This document shows positions 7,819 to 16,599 of a DNA stretch of 35,212 nt, one piece after another. Position numbers and translations under genes: made by a program. Each line of letters opens with the position of its first letter. The stretch's first letter is position 1. The DNA comes from Parabacteroides sp. PM6-13 (GTDB lineage Bacteria; Bacteroidota; Bacteroidia; Bacteroidales; Tannerellaceae). Under the pieces are notes generated by a model. It did not search any database and was not told the origin of the DNA. It worked only from the letters and a program-made list of their open reading frames with translations. The DNA is taken from NCBI RefSeq assembly GCF_029892605.1, contig NZ_JARXWF010000022.1, positions 1-35,212 on the forward strand. Reading direction: 5' to 3'.

Positions 7819-8160
7819 ATGGAACGTATTTTGGACATTGAAAACGTCTTATTAAACGAAGTGGACAATCCAAACAACGTGTACCTGTATCTGGAAGGAG
7901 ATGTGTGGTGTGCTTATGAACGTTCGGCCTACTATTTGGCGGCTATGCGTTCGGTTGTATTGGGAAAAGAGGTGATTGGCGGAGGCTACGATGTAGTCCT
8001 GTTGAAAGCCAAATTCCGAGTAGACGACATGAGCTTACCACTGCATCCGGGGGTTTCCTTGAAGCTGGTTGCCGACGATAAGTTGCAATTCAGCATGAAC
8101 AGGTCCGTTAGTGGATTCCCTGAGTGGAAAAGACAACAGTTAGAAAAATTCTCTGCTTAA
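7819..8160 (+). CDS. Small cytoplasmic protein of unknown function
   Basis: The product is 113 aa, starting at the ATG at 7819; a TTG at 7810 is in frame but less likely. It has no signal peptide or membrane segment, so it is probably cytoplasmic. Visible features are VYLYLEGDVWCAYERSAYYL near residue 20 and a hydrophobic, strand-rich middle (YDVVLLKAKFRVDD). I do not recognise the family. It follows the DUF3868 gene by 68 bp and is followed by a strong terminator, so it is probably the last gene of that unit. A cytoplasmic protein behind two envelope proteins is an odd combination. Confidence 0.7.
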   Translation: MERILDIENVLLNEVDNPNNVYLYLEGDVWCAYERSAYYLAAMRSVVLGKEVIGGGYDVVLLKAKFRVDDMSLPLHPGVSLKLVADDKLQFSMNRSVSGFPEWKRQQLEKFSA

Positions 8161-8213
8161 AGAATTTTGCTGGATGTTGAAATGACTTAGCAAAAATTGA
8201 GGGTGTATTTTTA

Positions 8214-8251
8214 GGGGAAGTCCGGTCGCAGACCGGTTCTTCCCCTTTTTT
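8214..8251 (+). terminator. Intrinsic terminator
   Basis: GGGGAAG-T-CCGGTC pairs with GACCGG-TT-CTTCCCC around a three-base loop, followed by six T. It ends the unit at 5700-8160. Confidence 0.85.
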
Positions 8252-8356
8252 AATGTCGGAATGTTAATTTCTACAAATAGATCTCTTCAAGATTTAAAAG
8301 AGTCTTCTTTTCCGATTGTTTCAAAGAATACGCTTTTCCTACACTCTTTTTCTACC

Positions 8357-8364
8357 TATATTTG
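8357..8364 (+). promoter_or_regulatory. Putative -7 box of the RND efflux operon
   Basis: TATATTTG matches the Bacteroidetes -7 consensus. There is no clear -33 TTTG and no half-site 28 bp upstream, so it is not part of the pilus promoter set. The leader would be about 115 nt. Confidence 0.45.
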
Positions 8365-8485
8365 TTGCAATCGCCCTGTCTTTTACATGGGCGAATACTT
8401 TTATGGAAGGAGATTAAACCATTTGAGTTTTCTTCGGTCAAAGTAGACTGATATTGTACAACACGAAATTAAACCTAATAGTAAG

Positions 8486-9580
8486 ATGAGTAAAAGTGCG
8501 AAATGGATACTCTTGGGAGTCATCCTCTTATTTATTCTTGGCATCATTGTATTTCCGAAACTAAAAAACAAATGGAGTGCCTCTTCCCAGGATGGATCGC
8601 CCGTAACCGCTACCGTTTCTCCTCGTAACCAGGTATTGAATATAAACGCGGAGGTATTGACATACCAGACGCTGACCGATAGAACCATTGTGTTGGGCAG
8701 CACGATCCCCGACGAAGAGGTAGACCTCTCTTTTGAATCGTCCGGGAAGATTGTCGCGATCTATTTCACGGAAGGGATCCATGTGAAAGAGGGCGATCTG
8801 CTTGCGAAAATCAACGACAAACCGCTTCAGGCGCAACTGCGGAAGCTGGAGGCACAGGTGCCGCTGGCACGCGACCGGGTCTATCGCCAGCATACCCTCT
8901 TGGAGCGCGACGCCGTCAGCCAGGAGGCTTATGAGCAGGTAACGACTGAATATGAAAAACTAATGGCGGATATCGACCTGGTAAAGGCCAATATCGCCCA
9001 GACAGAACTACGCGCCCCTTTCGATGGCATCATCGGACTCCGCTCGGTCAGCGAAGGAGCCTATGTCACCCCTTCTACGATGATTGTGAAGCTGACCAAG
9101 ATCACGCCGCTGAAGATCGAATTCTCGGTGAATGAGAAATATGATACTGAAATTCGTAAAGGCACGGATATCAAGTTCAGCATTATGAATTCCGAAGACA
9201 GGTATATGGATTATCAGGCTAAGGTATATGCGGTAGAAAGCAAGATCACGCAGGATACGCGCTCCCTGATAGCCCGCGCGATCTATCCGAATCCCAACGA
9301 ACATATCACACCGGGGCGTTTTGTCTCGATCGAAGTGACCAAAGAGGCTGTCGAGAATGCGTTAGCCATTCCCAGCGAAGCGGTCATCCCGGAGATGGGG
9401 AAAAACGTCGTTTACCGCTATAAAGGTGGAGTAGCTCAGGCTACGGAGATTATGATCGGCTTGCGTACCGAAGAGCGAGTACAGGTATTGGAAGGGCTAA
9501 GTGTGGGAGATACGTTGATTACGACCGGCGTCATGCAGTTGCGTTCCGGGATGAAAGTCACAATCGATAACCTGTATTAA
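8486..9580 (+). CDS. RND efflux periplasmic adaptor subunit
   Basis: The 364-aa product is the membrane-fusion (HlyD/AcrA-type) part of a tripartite pump. It keeps an uncleaved N-terminal anchor (WILLGVILLFILGIIVF, about 7-24). Next come a biotinyl-lipoyl-like half (GKIVAIYFTEGIHVKEGDLLAKIND), a short helical hairpin, the second lipoyl half (LRAPFDGIIGLRSVSEGAYV), a beta-barrel and a membrane-proximal domain (VLEGLSVGDTLITTG). It is the first gene of the pump operon, 10 bp before the transporter gene. It would link the inner-membrane pump to the outer-membrane channel. Confidence 0.93.
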   Translation: MSKSAKWILLGVILLFILGIIVFPKLKNKWSASSQDGSPVTATVSPRNQVLNINAEVLTYQTLTDRTIVLGSTIPDEEVDLSFESSGKIVAIYFTEGIHVKEGDLLAKINDKPLQAQLRKLEAQVPLARDRVYRQHTLLERDAVSQEAYEQVTTEYEKLMADIDLVKANIAQTELRAPFDGIIGLRSVSEGAYVTPSTMIVKLTKITPLKIEFSVNEKYDTEIRKGTDIKFSIMNSEDRYMDYQAKVYAVESKITQDTRSLIARAIYPNPNEHITPGRFVSIEVTKEAVENALAIPSEAVIPEMGKNVVYRYKGGVAQATEIMIGLRTEERVQVLEGLSVGDTLITTGVMQLRSGMKVTIDNLY

Positions 9581-9590
9581 GTAGGATCCT

Positions 9591-12500
9591 ATGGCTAATA
9601 TATCAGAATTAAGCATAAAACGTCCTGTTCTTTCCACCGTGATGGTGCTTGTGATCCTCCTTTTCGGGTTGATCGGGTACCAGTCGCTCGGTGTGCGTGA
9701 GTTCCCCAGTGTCGATCAGCCAATCATTACCGTCAGCACCTCCTATCCGGGAGCCAACGCGGAGGTGATCATGAACCAGATCACAGAGCCTCTGGAACAG
9801 AATATCAACGGTATCCCGGGTATCCGCTCTCTGAGCAGTACCAGTAGTCAGGGAAGCAGCCGTATCACCGTCGAGTTTGAACTCTCCGTCGATCTGGAGA
9901 CGGCAGCCAACGACGTGCGCGATAAGGTGTCGCGTGCCCAGCGCTATCTGCCGCGCGATTGCGACCCGCCTACCGTATCAAAGGCCGATGCCGATGCTAC
10001 GCCTATTATGCAGATCGGTATCCGCAGCCAGAGCCGTTCGCTGATGGAATTGAGCGAAATTGCGGAACTGACGGTAAAAGAGCGTCTGCAAACAATCCAA
10101 AACGTGAGTGGTGTAGACATCTGGGGGCAGAAGCGCTACTCCATGCGCTTGTGGCTCGATCCGGTGAAGATGGCCGGCTACGGTGTGACCCCGCTGGATA
10201 TCCGTAGCGCGGTCGATGCCGAGAATGTGGAATTGCCTTCCGGTAGTATCGAAGGGAACACGGTCGATCTCTCGATCCGTACCATGGGCTTGATGACTAC
10301 CGCCAAAGAATTTAATGACCTGATCGTGAAGCAGAGTGGCGGCCATATCGTTCGCTTCAAAGATATCGGACGTGCCGAATTGGCGCCCGAAGACCTGCGC
10401 AGCTTCCTCAAACGCAATGGTGAACCCATGGTGATCAATGTGATCGTCCCCCAGCCGGGAGCCAACCACATCGAGATTGCCGACGAGGCATACAACCGTA
10501 TCGAACAGTTGAAGAAAGACCTGCCGGAGGATGTCACCATCGAGATGGTCTACGACAATACCCACTTTATCCGCGCCTCTATTGCCGAGGTACAGGAGAC
10601 GATCTACGTTGCCTTCTTGTTGGTGGTGTTAATTATCTTTATGTTCCTGCGCGACTGGCGTGTGACGCTGGTGCCGGTGGTGGTGATTCCGGTCTCCCTG
10701 GTGGGTGCCTTCTTTGTGATGTTTATCGCCGGATTCTCCATCAATGTGTTGTCGCTCTTGGCGGTTGTACTCTCTGTCGGGCTGGTGGTCGACGATGCCA
10801 TTGTGGTGACCGAAAATATCTATGTGCGCATCGAGCGGGGCATGCGGCCGCGAGAGGCGGGGATCGAAGGCTCGAAAGAGATCTTCTTCGCTGTCTTATC
10901 GACCACTGTCACCCTGATAGCCGTTTTTATCCCGATTGTCTTTATGGATGGGATGACCGGTCGCCTTTTCAAGGAATTTAGTATCGTGATTGCCGGATCG
11001 GTGGCTATCTCTTCGTTTGTGGCGCTTACCTTCACCCCGATGCTGGCGACCAAGCTCTTGAAACGACGCGAGAAACAAAACTGGTTCTACCGCAAGACCG
11101 AACCCTTCTTCGACTGGATGAACCGCTTCTATGAACGTACATTAAACGCCTTCCTCAATAAGAAATGGATCGCCCTCCCACTTATCGCCGTATTATTGTT
11201 CCTGATTGCTTTCCTTTGGCAGAAGATCCCTTCCGAACTGGCGCCGCTGGAAGACCGCTCGATGGTATCGATCAATATGCGCGGGCCGGAGGGTACCACC
11301 TTTGAGTTTGTCCGCGACTTTGCCGATCGCATCGAGGTGATTGCCGATTCTCTCGCGCCCGAGCGTTTGTCGGTCACCACCCGTGCCTTTGGAACGAGCG
11401 GCTTCCTGAGTGTCTTCCTGCCCGATATCCAAGACCGCGAACGCTCGCAGATGGAGATCGCCGACGCCTTGACGGCGGCTGTGCGTAAGGAGACCAAAGC
11501 CAGGGCGTTTGTGCAGCAACAATCTACCTTCGGAGGCCGTCGTGGCGGTATGCCGGTGCAGTATGTGTTGCAAACCACCAGCATCGACAAGTTGCGTGAG
11601 TTCCTGCCCGAATTTATGAATAAGGTGAATGAAAGTCCGGTGTTTCAGATGGCGGACGTGAATCTCAAATTTACTAAGCCCGAAACCCGCATCGAGATCG
11701 ATCGCGATAAAGCCTCGCTTTTGGGCGTGAGCACCCGCAACATCGCTCAGACCCTGCAATATGCCCTGAGTGGACAGCGTATGGGCTACTTCTATATGAA
11801 CGGAAAACAATACCAGATCCTGGGCGAGATCAATCGTCAGCAACGTAATACTCCGCTGGATCTCAAATCGATCTATGTGCGCAACAACAGCGGCTCGATG
11901 ATCCAGCTCGATAACCTGGTGGCTTTGCGCGAGGATGTGGCACCGCCACAGCTCTACCGCTACAACCGTTTTGTGTCGGCCACCGTTTCGAGCGGGCTGG
12001 CCAAAGGTTATACCCTGGGTGACGGATTGGATGAGATGGACCGCATCGCGGCGGAGGTGCTCGACGATAGTTTCCGCACCGCGCTCTCGGGCGAGTCGAA
12101 AGAGTTTCGCGAGAGTGCTGATAGTCTGATGTTTGCCTTGGTCTTGGCGCTTATCATGATCTACCTGGTGTTGGCGGCTCAGTTCGAGAGCTTCAAGGAT
12201 CCGCTGGTGGTGATGTTTACCGTGCCGTTGGCTATCGCAGGAGCCTTGGTCTTTATGAGTGCCTCGGGTGTGACGATGAATATCTTCAGTCAGATCGGTA
12301 TTATCATGTTGATCGGGCTGGTGGCCAAGAACGGGATTCTGATTGTGGAATTTGCCAACCAGCGCCAGGAGGCGGGCTTGCCGTTTGCCGAAGCTATACG
12401 TACAGCCGCGGCACAGCGTTTGCGTCCGATCCTGATGACCAGTACCTCGACCATCCTCGGATTGCTGCCGCTTGTCTTCGCTTCGGCCGAAGGAGCCAAC

Positions 12501-12638
12501 CAGCGCGTCGCCATGGGAACGGCCGTAGTGGGAGGGATGCTCGTTTCGACTTTCCTGACCCTCTATATCGTACCGGCCATGTATGCCTATATATCTACCG
12601 ACCGACAGAAAAAACAAAGAAAGGAAGAAGAAAAATAA
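9591..12638 (+). CDS. RND multidrug efflux transporter, HAE1/AcrB-like
   Basis: The 1015-aa product is close to the family length. It is the inner-membrane, proton-driven pump of an RND system. The start (SIKRPVLSTVMVLVILLFG) is the first transmembrane helix of the family. The proton-relay residues are present: Asp401-Asp402 in VGLVVDDAIVVTEN and Lys913 in LVAKNGILIVEFAN. RLRPILMTSTSTILGLLPL fits the conserved C-terminal motif. Two large periplasmic loops precede each helix bundle. Heavy-metal RND pumps use a different TM4 pattern, so a drug, bile-salt or lipid-like substrate is more likely; the actual substrate cannot be read. Its codons are visibly richer in G and C than those of the pilus genes. 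Confidence 0.95.
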   Translation: MANISELSIKRPVLSTVMVLVILLFGLIGYQSLGVREFPSVDQPIITVSTSYPGANAEVIMNQITEPLEQNINGIPGIRSLSSTSSQGSSRITVEFELSVDLETAANDVRDKVSRAQRYLPRDCDPPTVSKADADATPIMQIGIRSQSRSLMELSEIAELTVKERLQTIQNVSGVDIWGQKRYSMRLWLDPVKMAGYGVTPLDIRSAVDAENVELPSGSIEGNTVDLSIRTMGLMTTAKEFNDLIVKQSGGHIVRFKDIGRAELAPEDLRSFLKRNGEPMVINVIVPQPGANHIEIADEAYNRIEQLKKDLPEDVTIEMVYDNTHFIRASIAEVQETIYVAFLLVVLIIFMFLRDWRVTLVPVVVIPVSLVGAFFVMFIAGFSINVLSLLAVVLSVGLVVDDAIVVTENIYVRIERGMRPREAGIEGSKEIFFAVLSTTVTLIAVFIPIVFMDGMTGRLFKEFSIVIAGSVAISSFVALTFTPMLATKLLKRREKQNWFYRKTEPFFDWMNRFYERTLNAFLNKKWIALPLIAVLLFLIAFLWQKIPSELAPLEDRSMVSINMRGPEGTTFEFVRDFADRIEVIADSLAPERLSVTTRAFGTSGFLSVFLPDIQDRERSQMEIADALTAAVRKETKARAFVQQQSTFGGRRGGMPVQYVLQTTSIDKLREFLPEFMNKVNESPVFQMADVNLKFTKPETRIEIDRDKASLLGVSTRNIAQTLQYALSGQRMGYFYMNGKQYQILGEINRQQRNTPLDLKSIYVRNNSGSMIQLDNLVALREDVAPPQLYRYNRFVSATVSSGLAKGYTLGDGLDEMDRIAAEVLDDSFRTALSGESKEFRESADSLMFALVLALIMIYLVLAAQFESFKDPLVVMFTVPLAIAGALVFMSASGVTMNIFSQIGIIMLIGLVAKNGILIVEFANQRQEAGLPFAEAIRTAAAQRLRPILMTSTSTILGLLPLVFASAEGANQRVAMGTAVVGGMLVSTFLTLYIVPAMYAYISTDRQKKQRKEEEK

Positions 12639-12639
12639 T

Positions 12640-13983
12640 ATGAGAAAGTGTCATTTATTGTTTGGACTTGCTTGCCTCCCCCTGTGGATGTGGGGGCAAG
12701 AGGTCTTGAGCCTGAAAGATTGCATAGAGATTGGTTTGGAACGCAATTATGCTATTCGCATCGTGCGCAACGAACAACAGATATCTGCCAACAACGCCAC
12801 GCCGGGCAATGCCGGCTACCTGCCTTCGCTCGACCTGAGCGGTGGCTTCAGTGGCACACTCAACGACAACCGCAACGACCTGCGCTCCGGAGAACGCGAG
12901 CGCACCTCGGGCATTCACAACGAAACGGCCAATATCGGCCTGAATATGAGCTGGACCCTGTTCGACGGCTTCGGCATCCAGGCTACCTACGAACGCCTGA
13001 AAGAGCTCGAACGTATGGGTGAACTCAATACCCGCATGACCATCGAAGACTTTGTCGCCAGCCTCTCGGCCGAATATTATAATCTGATCCGACAGAAGAT
13101 CCGTCTGAACAACCTGCGCTCTTCGCTCGATCTCTCCAAGGAGCGTGTGCGCATTGTAGAGCAGAGCCATTCGATCGGTACCATGTCGCTGCTCGATCTG
13201 CAGCAGGCACGGGTCGACTTCAACTCCGACAGCTCTAAGGTACTGAATCAGTTGGAGGTGGTGCATCGCTCACGCATTCAGTTGAAAGAGTTATTGGCTG
13301 TCGACGATATCGATGCCAATATTCAGATCCGCGATTCGGTGATCTTCCCCAATCCCTTCCTCGATGAGGTGGAACTGTGGGAAAATACGCTTGAGTCGAA
13401 TGCTGTTTTGTTGATTGCCCAAAAGAATAAGACAATATCTGAACTGGATTATAAGCGTGTGCGCAGCCGCAATTTCCCCTACCTGCGTTTGAATGCCGGC
13501 TATGGCTACACCGCCAACTGGTATGAACAGGGCAATTACGACCTGCAGCAACGCCTGGGACTAAACTACGGCGTAACGATCGGCATGACCCTCTTCGATG
13601 GCTTCAACCGTCGTCGCGAACAGCGTAACGCACGCATCGAGATAGAAAACCGTGATTTGCGTAAGCAGGAGCTGGAGCTTGGCCTGCGTGCCGACCTGAG
13701 CAATCTCTGGATGGCCTATCAGAACAACCTCGATCTCTGGCGGCTCGAAAGAGAAAACCTGGTAGCGGCTCAGGAACATTTCAGTGTCGCCATGGATCGC
13801 TATAAACTGCGTGAACTCTCGGGCATCGAACTGCGTGAAGCGCAAAACAACCTCCTGGAGGCCGAAGAACGACGATCCATCGCCGAGTACAACACCAAGC
13901 TCTGCGAAATCTCCCTCCTCCAACTAAGCGGACAAATCCTCACCTACATCGCCCCACCTAGCCCCGATGAGGTGAGTGATTAG
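12640..13983 (+). CDS. TolC/OprM-family outer-membrane efflux channel
   Basis: The 447-aa product starts at the ATG at 12640, one base after the transporter stop; an in-frame ATG at 12583 would lie inside the transporter gene. A signal peptide (MRKCHLLFGLACLPLWMWGQ) is followed by two long helical repeats of the outer-membrane efflux family. The first contains SLKDCIEIGLERNYAIRI and the second LESNAVLLIAQKNKTISELD. Each includes SAEYYNLIRQKIRLNNLR-type coiled coil and barrel strands such as MSWTLFDGFG and IGMTLFDGFN. It completes the pump operon. Its last 4 bp overlap the convergent gene at 13980. Confidence 0.93.
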   Translation: MRKCHLLFGLACLPLWMWGQEVLSLKDCIEIGLERNYAIRIVRNEQQISANNATPGNAGYLPSLDLSGGFSGTLNDNRNDLRSGERERTSGIHNETANIGLNMSWTLFDGFGIQATYERLKELERMGELNTRMTIEDFVASLSAEYYNLIRQKIRLNNLRSSLDLSKERVRIVEQSHSIGTMSLLDLQQARVDFNSDSSKVLNQLEVVHRSRIQLKELLAVDDIDANIQIRDSVIFPNPFLDEVELWENTLESNAVLLIAQKNKTISELDYKRVRSRNFPYLRLNAGYGYTANWYEQGNYDLQQRLGLNYGVTIGMTLFDGFNRRREQRNARIEIENRDLRKQELELGLRADLSNLWMAYQNNLDLWRLERENLVAAQEHFSVAMDRYKLRELSGIELREAQNNLLEAEERRSIAEYNTKLCEISLLQLSGQILTYIAPPSPDEVSD

Positions 13984-14444
13984 TGATTATAAATCGTCCC
14001 CTGTCCTTTGCTGAGGGTGACGGTGCGGATCACACGCGATTCGCCGCCGTCGACATTCTTACATATAATAATAAAGTGATAGACCCCTTCGCGTGCCTTC
14101 TCCGGAATAACTACGCCATGGTGGTGCACCCGTTTATGGGTTGCTCCCGCTACATCGTATGTCTTGTCGAACACCGTCGGGCGCATCACCTCGTCGGCCC
14201 CACCCGTATGGGCATGTCCGTCGAAGTTATCGTGGATCTCCACCCGGTACGACTCCAATAATATCGTGTCGTCCAGATCCATATCGAAATGAATCGCCGT
14301 GCCGATCTGCAGAATATCATTTTCCGCAGGAGCCATAAGCGTAATCTTCGGTCCCTTCACCTGTGGCGCCTGTGCCTTCAATGCAGGCATGCAAAGAACC
14401 ATGCCCATCAGGCATAATCCCCAGAAAGAAATTTTTCTTTTCAT
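13980..14444 (-). CDS. Secreted DUF4625-like protein with histidine-rich motif
   Basis: The 154-aa product has a signal peptide (ending MPALKAQA, about residue 25) and a single immunoglobulin-like domain. Features are PKITLMAPAENDILQIGTAIHFDMDLDD, then HDNFDGHAHTGG, later KRVHHHGVVIPEKAREGVYHF. This agrees with DUF4625-type periplasmic or surface proteins of Bacteroidetes. The clustered His and Asp residues (HDxFDGHxH, HHHG) could bind a metal; that is inference. It converges on the efflux channel gene with a 4-bp overlap of coding ends, and I see no terminator between them. Confidence 0.75.
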   Translation of the reverse strand: MKRKISFWGLCLMGMVLCMPALKAQAPQVKGPKITLMAPAENDILQIGTAIHFDMDLDDTILLESYRVEIHDNFDGHAHTGGADEVMRPTVFDKTYDVAGATHKRVHHHGVVIPEKAREGVYHFIIICKNVDGGESRVIRTVTLSKGQGTIYNH

Positions 14445-14543
14445 CCTATTAATTGTTTTAGTGAATAATCAGGTTTACTATTACAACAGTCAATATATTC
14501 TCTAAAAATGCAATGCGTTAAGGGGAAGCCCGAAAGGGCTTTT

Positions 14544-14679
14544 ATTTGGATAACCCCGGGTGTCAACCCGGGGTGAATGTCCATTCCATACAAAGCAACC
14601 CCGAAGGAGGTTGAACCCACTTTGGGGTTCATTGAGAGTGTGATCACTCCCCCGGGTTGACACCCGGGGTTATCCAAAT
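14544..14679. repeat. Intergenic element with perfect 30-bp inverted repeats
   Basis: The arms 14544-14573 and 14650-14679 are exact reverse complements of 30 bp, beginning ATTTGGATAACCCCGGG. The 76-bp core contains CAACCCCGAAGGAGGTTGAAC (about 14597-14616, first and last bases approximate), which resembles the reverse complement of the core of the MITE-like repeat at 1-175. It lies between the start of the DUF4625-like gene and the DUF1080 gene. It is probably a related structured repeat. Confidence 0.85.
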
Positions 14680-14755
14680 TTTACCCCTAACGGGGTTGTG
14701 ACTTACGATTCACATTATACACCTTGCGAAGGTAGTAATTTTCAAAGTTTTTCAT

Positions 14756-14763
14756 TACGTTTG
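14756..14763 (+). promoter_or_regulatory. Putative -7 box of the DUF1080 gene
   Basis: TACGTTTG matches TAnnTTTG, 28 bp before the start codon. I see no clear -33 element. Confidence 0.45.
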
Positions 14764-14791
14764 CATATCTATTATTTTAAACAGTAAAACC

Positions 14792-15571
14792 ATGAAGAAG
14801 CATTACTTAGCAAAGACAACAGGCTCTGTGGCTGTTTTCTTTCTTTTATGTCTCAGTGCGAACGCACAAGAAAAAGAGTATCCCAAACCCGAAGCGATGC
14901 GCCCCGGTATGTCGGAGTTCTGGACTCCCCAACCCGCGGTGGTGACGCCGGGCGATCCCGTTACCCACTCCGCCCCCTCCGATGCGATTGTTTTGTTCGA
15001 CGGCACCAACCTCGATGCCTGGAAGAGTGCCCGCGATGGTAGCGAGGCGAAATGGACGGTGAAAGATGGCGCTTTTACGGTAACCCCTCGCACCGGTGAT
15101 ATCGAAACCCGGCAGCATTTCAATAGTTACCAATTGCATATCGAATGGTCGGCCCCTACGGTGGTGAAAGGTGAGAGCCAGGGACGCGGCAATAGCGGTG
15201 TGTTTATGCAAGGACTCTATGAGGTGCAGATCCTCGATTGCTACGAGAACGAGACCTATGTCAACGGCCAGACAGGCAGTATCTACAAACAAACCCCTCC
15301 GCTGGTGAACGCCATGCGCCGCCCCGGCGAATGGAATGTGTATGATATTATCTACAATGCCCCGATATTCAAGGAAGACGGTACCTACCGCGTGCCCCCC
15401 ACCATCACGGTGATACAAAACGGCATCGTCCTGCAAAACCATACCACCATCCTCGGCACCACTGAATACATCGGTTTCCCCCAAGTGAAACCCCACGGCG
15501 CCGGCCCCATCCTCCTGCAGGATCATGGCGACCTCGTGCGCTACCGCAATATCTGGATCCGGGAACTCTGA
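14792..15571 (+). CDS. Secreted DUF1080 (3-keto-disaccharide hydrolase-like) protein
   Basis: The 259-aa product has a signal peptide ending LSANAQ (about residue 25) and a DUF1080 domain over about residues 65-259. The family is a concanavalin-like jelly roll, some members of which hydrolyse 3-keto-glycosides. Family marks are VLFDGTNLDAWK, RQHFNSYQLHIEWS, GRGNSGVFMQGLYEVQILDC, RRPGEWNVYDIIYNAP and the closing GPILLQDHGDLVRYRNIWIR. The pattern suggests secretion to the periplasm or surface. No neighbouring sugar oxidoreductase is seen, so the substrate is open. It is a single-gene unit with its own -7 box and terminator. Confidence 0.85.
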   Translation: MKKHYLAKTTGSVAVFFLLCLSANAQEKEYPKPEAMRPGMSEFWTPQPAVVTPGDPVTHSAPSDAIVLFDGTNLDAWKSARDGSEAKWTVKDGAFTVTPRTGDIETRQHFNSYQLHIEWSAPTVVKGESQGRGNSGVFMQGLYEVQILDCYENETYVNGQTGSIYKQTPPLVNAMRRPGEWNVYDIIYNAPIFKEDGTYRVPPTITVIQNGIVLQNHTTILGTTEYIGFPQVKPHGAGPILLQDHGDLVRYRNIWIREL

Positions 15572-15604
15572 TCCGCTGAATACAGTTCAGGACGTTTTTT
15601 TTTA

Positions 15605-15652
15605 TTCTCACCCGCATGAGAAAAAATTCTCACCCGGGTGAGAATTTTTTTT
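15605..15652 (+). terminator. Double hairpin terminator
   Basis: TTCTCA/TGAGAA (15605-15622) is followed by a 24-bp perfect palindrome (15624-15647, core TTCTCACCCGGGTGAGAA) and a T run. The second dyad repeats and extends the first. Confidence 0.8.
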
Positions 15653-15703
15653 TCACTCCTAAAACCCCTGAGGATTGATCGTGAAATATTCAGATTTTGG
15701 AAG

Positions 15704-16110
15704 ATGGGAAGGAGATAGGAGATAGGAAATAGGAGATAGGAAATAGGAGCGTCTTCAGATATTGCAAGATGTGAAGGTGTGAGGTATACCGAAATACCTA
15801 TCTTGGCTCCCCTTCTTAGCAAAGAAGGGGGGGACCGCCGCTTGCGGGGGTGGGGTAGTTTGATATTAAAGAAAAAGATATATTTCCCTGGTTTGCCTAT
15901 ATATACCTGAGTCTCCTAAAATAGGAAGTAACATTTATAAAGAATTCAAATTACCCCACCGCTGCGAGCAGCGGTCCCCCCCCTTCTTTTCTAAGAAGGG
16001 GAACTTTTGGATAGGTATTTCGGTATTCCTTGCATCTTCAAATTTTGGAATACTTGAAGACGCTCCTATCTCCTATTTCCTATCTCCTATTTCCTATTTC
16101 CTTCCCATTT
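15704..16110. repeat. Very long imperfect inverted repeat
   Basis: The left arm (15704-15861) and right arm (15948-16110) are inverted copies of about 160 bp with scattered mismatches. From outside in they contain short GGAGATA/GGAAATA tandem repeats, a GCGTCTTCA motif, ACCGAAATACCTATC, CCCCTTCTTAG..AAGAAGGGG, and GGTGGGGTA. The 86-bp loop is AT-rich and has no gene. A shortened relative of the CCTTCTTAGCAAAGAAGG part lies near 35080. Confidence 0.85.
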
Positions 16111-16279
16111 CCTCCGATTTGAATCCCCTTCCCTGTGTCATTTTCTGTGTCATCTGTACCCTCCGTCCTCTCCGCCCTGGCTTTCAGCCATGTATTCAGG
16201 GCTTTTTCTGCCGGGCTGAAAGGATTACACCGCTGTTTGATATTTTTCCCCGGATCCTGCCTGTCAACCGTGTTGTTTT
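16111..16279. other. Spacer with no visible gene
   Basis: Nothing but pyrimidine-rich sequence and a CTTTCAGCC-type motif shared with the palindromic repeats is seen before the regulatory region of the first fimbrillin gene. Confidence 0.4.
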
Positions 16280-16394
16280 TATCAAAAAGAGGTGGGATTC
16301 TATCAAAATTCGGGTTTTACGCAATTTGATTTTTTTACCCTCGAAGAATGAGCGGTTCGCCTACTCCCTGTTTCCGAAAGCTGATATACATTTG
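16280..16394 (+). promoter_or_regulatory. Regulon promoter of the first fimbrillin gene
   Basis: The -7 box is TACATTTG (16387-16394). GCCTAC starts at 16359, exactly 28 bp upstream, and TTTTTTACCC has its ACC at 16337, 22 bp before that. Two TATCAAAA sites lie at 16280 and 16301, 21 bp apart. No -33 TTG is present. The leader is long (about 200 nt). Confidence 0.6.
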
Positions 16395-16599
16395 CATTGT
16401 GGTTCTCGAGCATATGAAGCGATATGAAAAAAAAGTTGAACCTCAAACGAACATTAATTCCTTTTCTTTGTTTATAGTGAGAGTGGTTAGAACTTCCTGC
16501 ATGACAAGACAAGAAAAGATTAGCCGTAAAAAGAAATAGTATATAACATTTATAAAGAGAAACAATAAAAATTTATTCACAACTTAAATTTATTTTGAT

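Noticed and set aside
7819-8160. Resemblance of the small protein to a MutS N-terminal domain (GDVWCAYERSAYYL)
   Set aside because: The similarity is limited to a few residues of the motif and cannot be supported without a profile search.
11193-12617. Long minus-strand open reading frame (474 codons) opposite the RND transporter
   Set aside because: It lies wholly antisense to a strongly conserved transporter gene. Its product is rich in His, Gln and Arg with no domain, as expected of a frame shadow in GC-rich sequence.
14544-14679. Possible bidirectional terminator
   Set aside because: The 76-bp core between the arms and the lack of a T run next to either arm make a structured repeat element more likely.
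14846-15526. Minus-strand open reading frame (226 codons) opposite the DUF1080 gene
   Set aside because: It is antisense to a clear secreted-protein gene and its product has no recognisable domain or plausible start region.
16348-16539. Possible leader peptide gene (63 codons) in the long fimbrillin leader
   Set aside because: Its start lies upstream of the -7 box of the proposed promoter, so it would not be on the transcript in full, and its composition is not protein-like.
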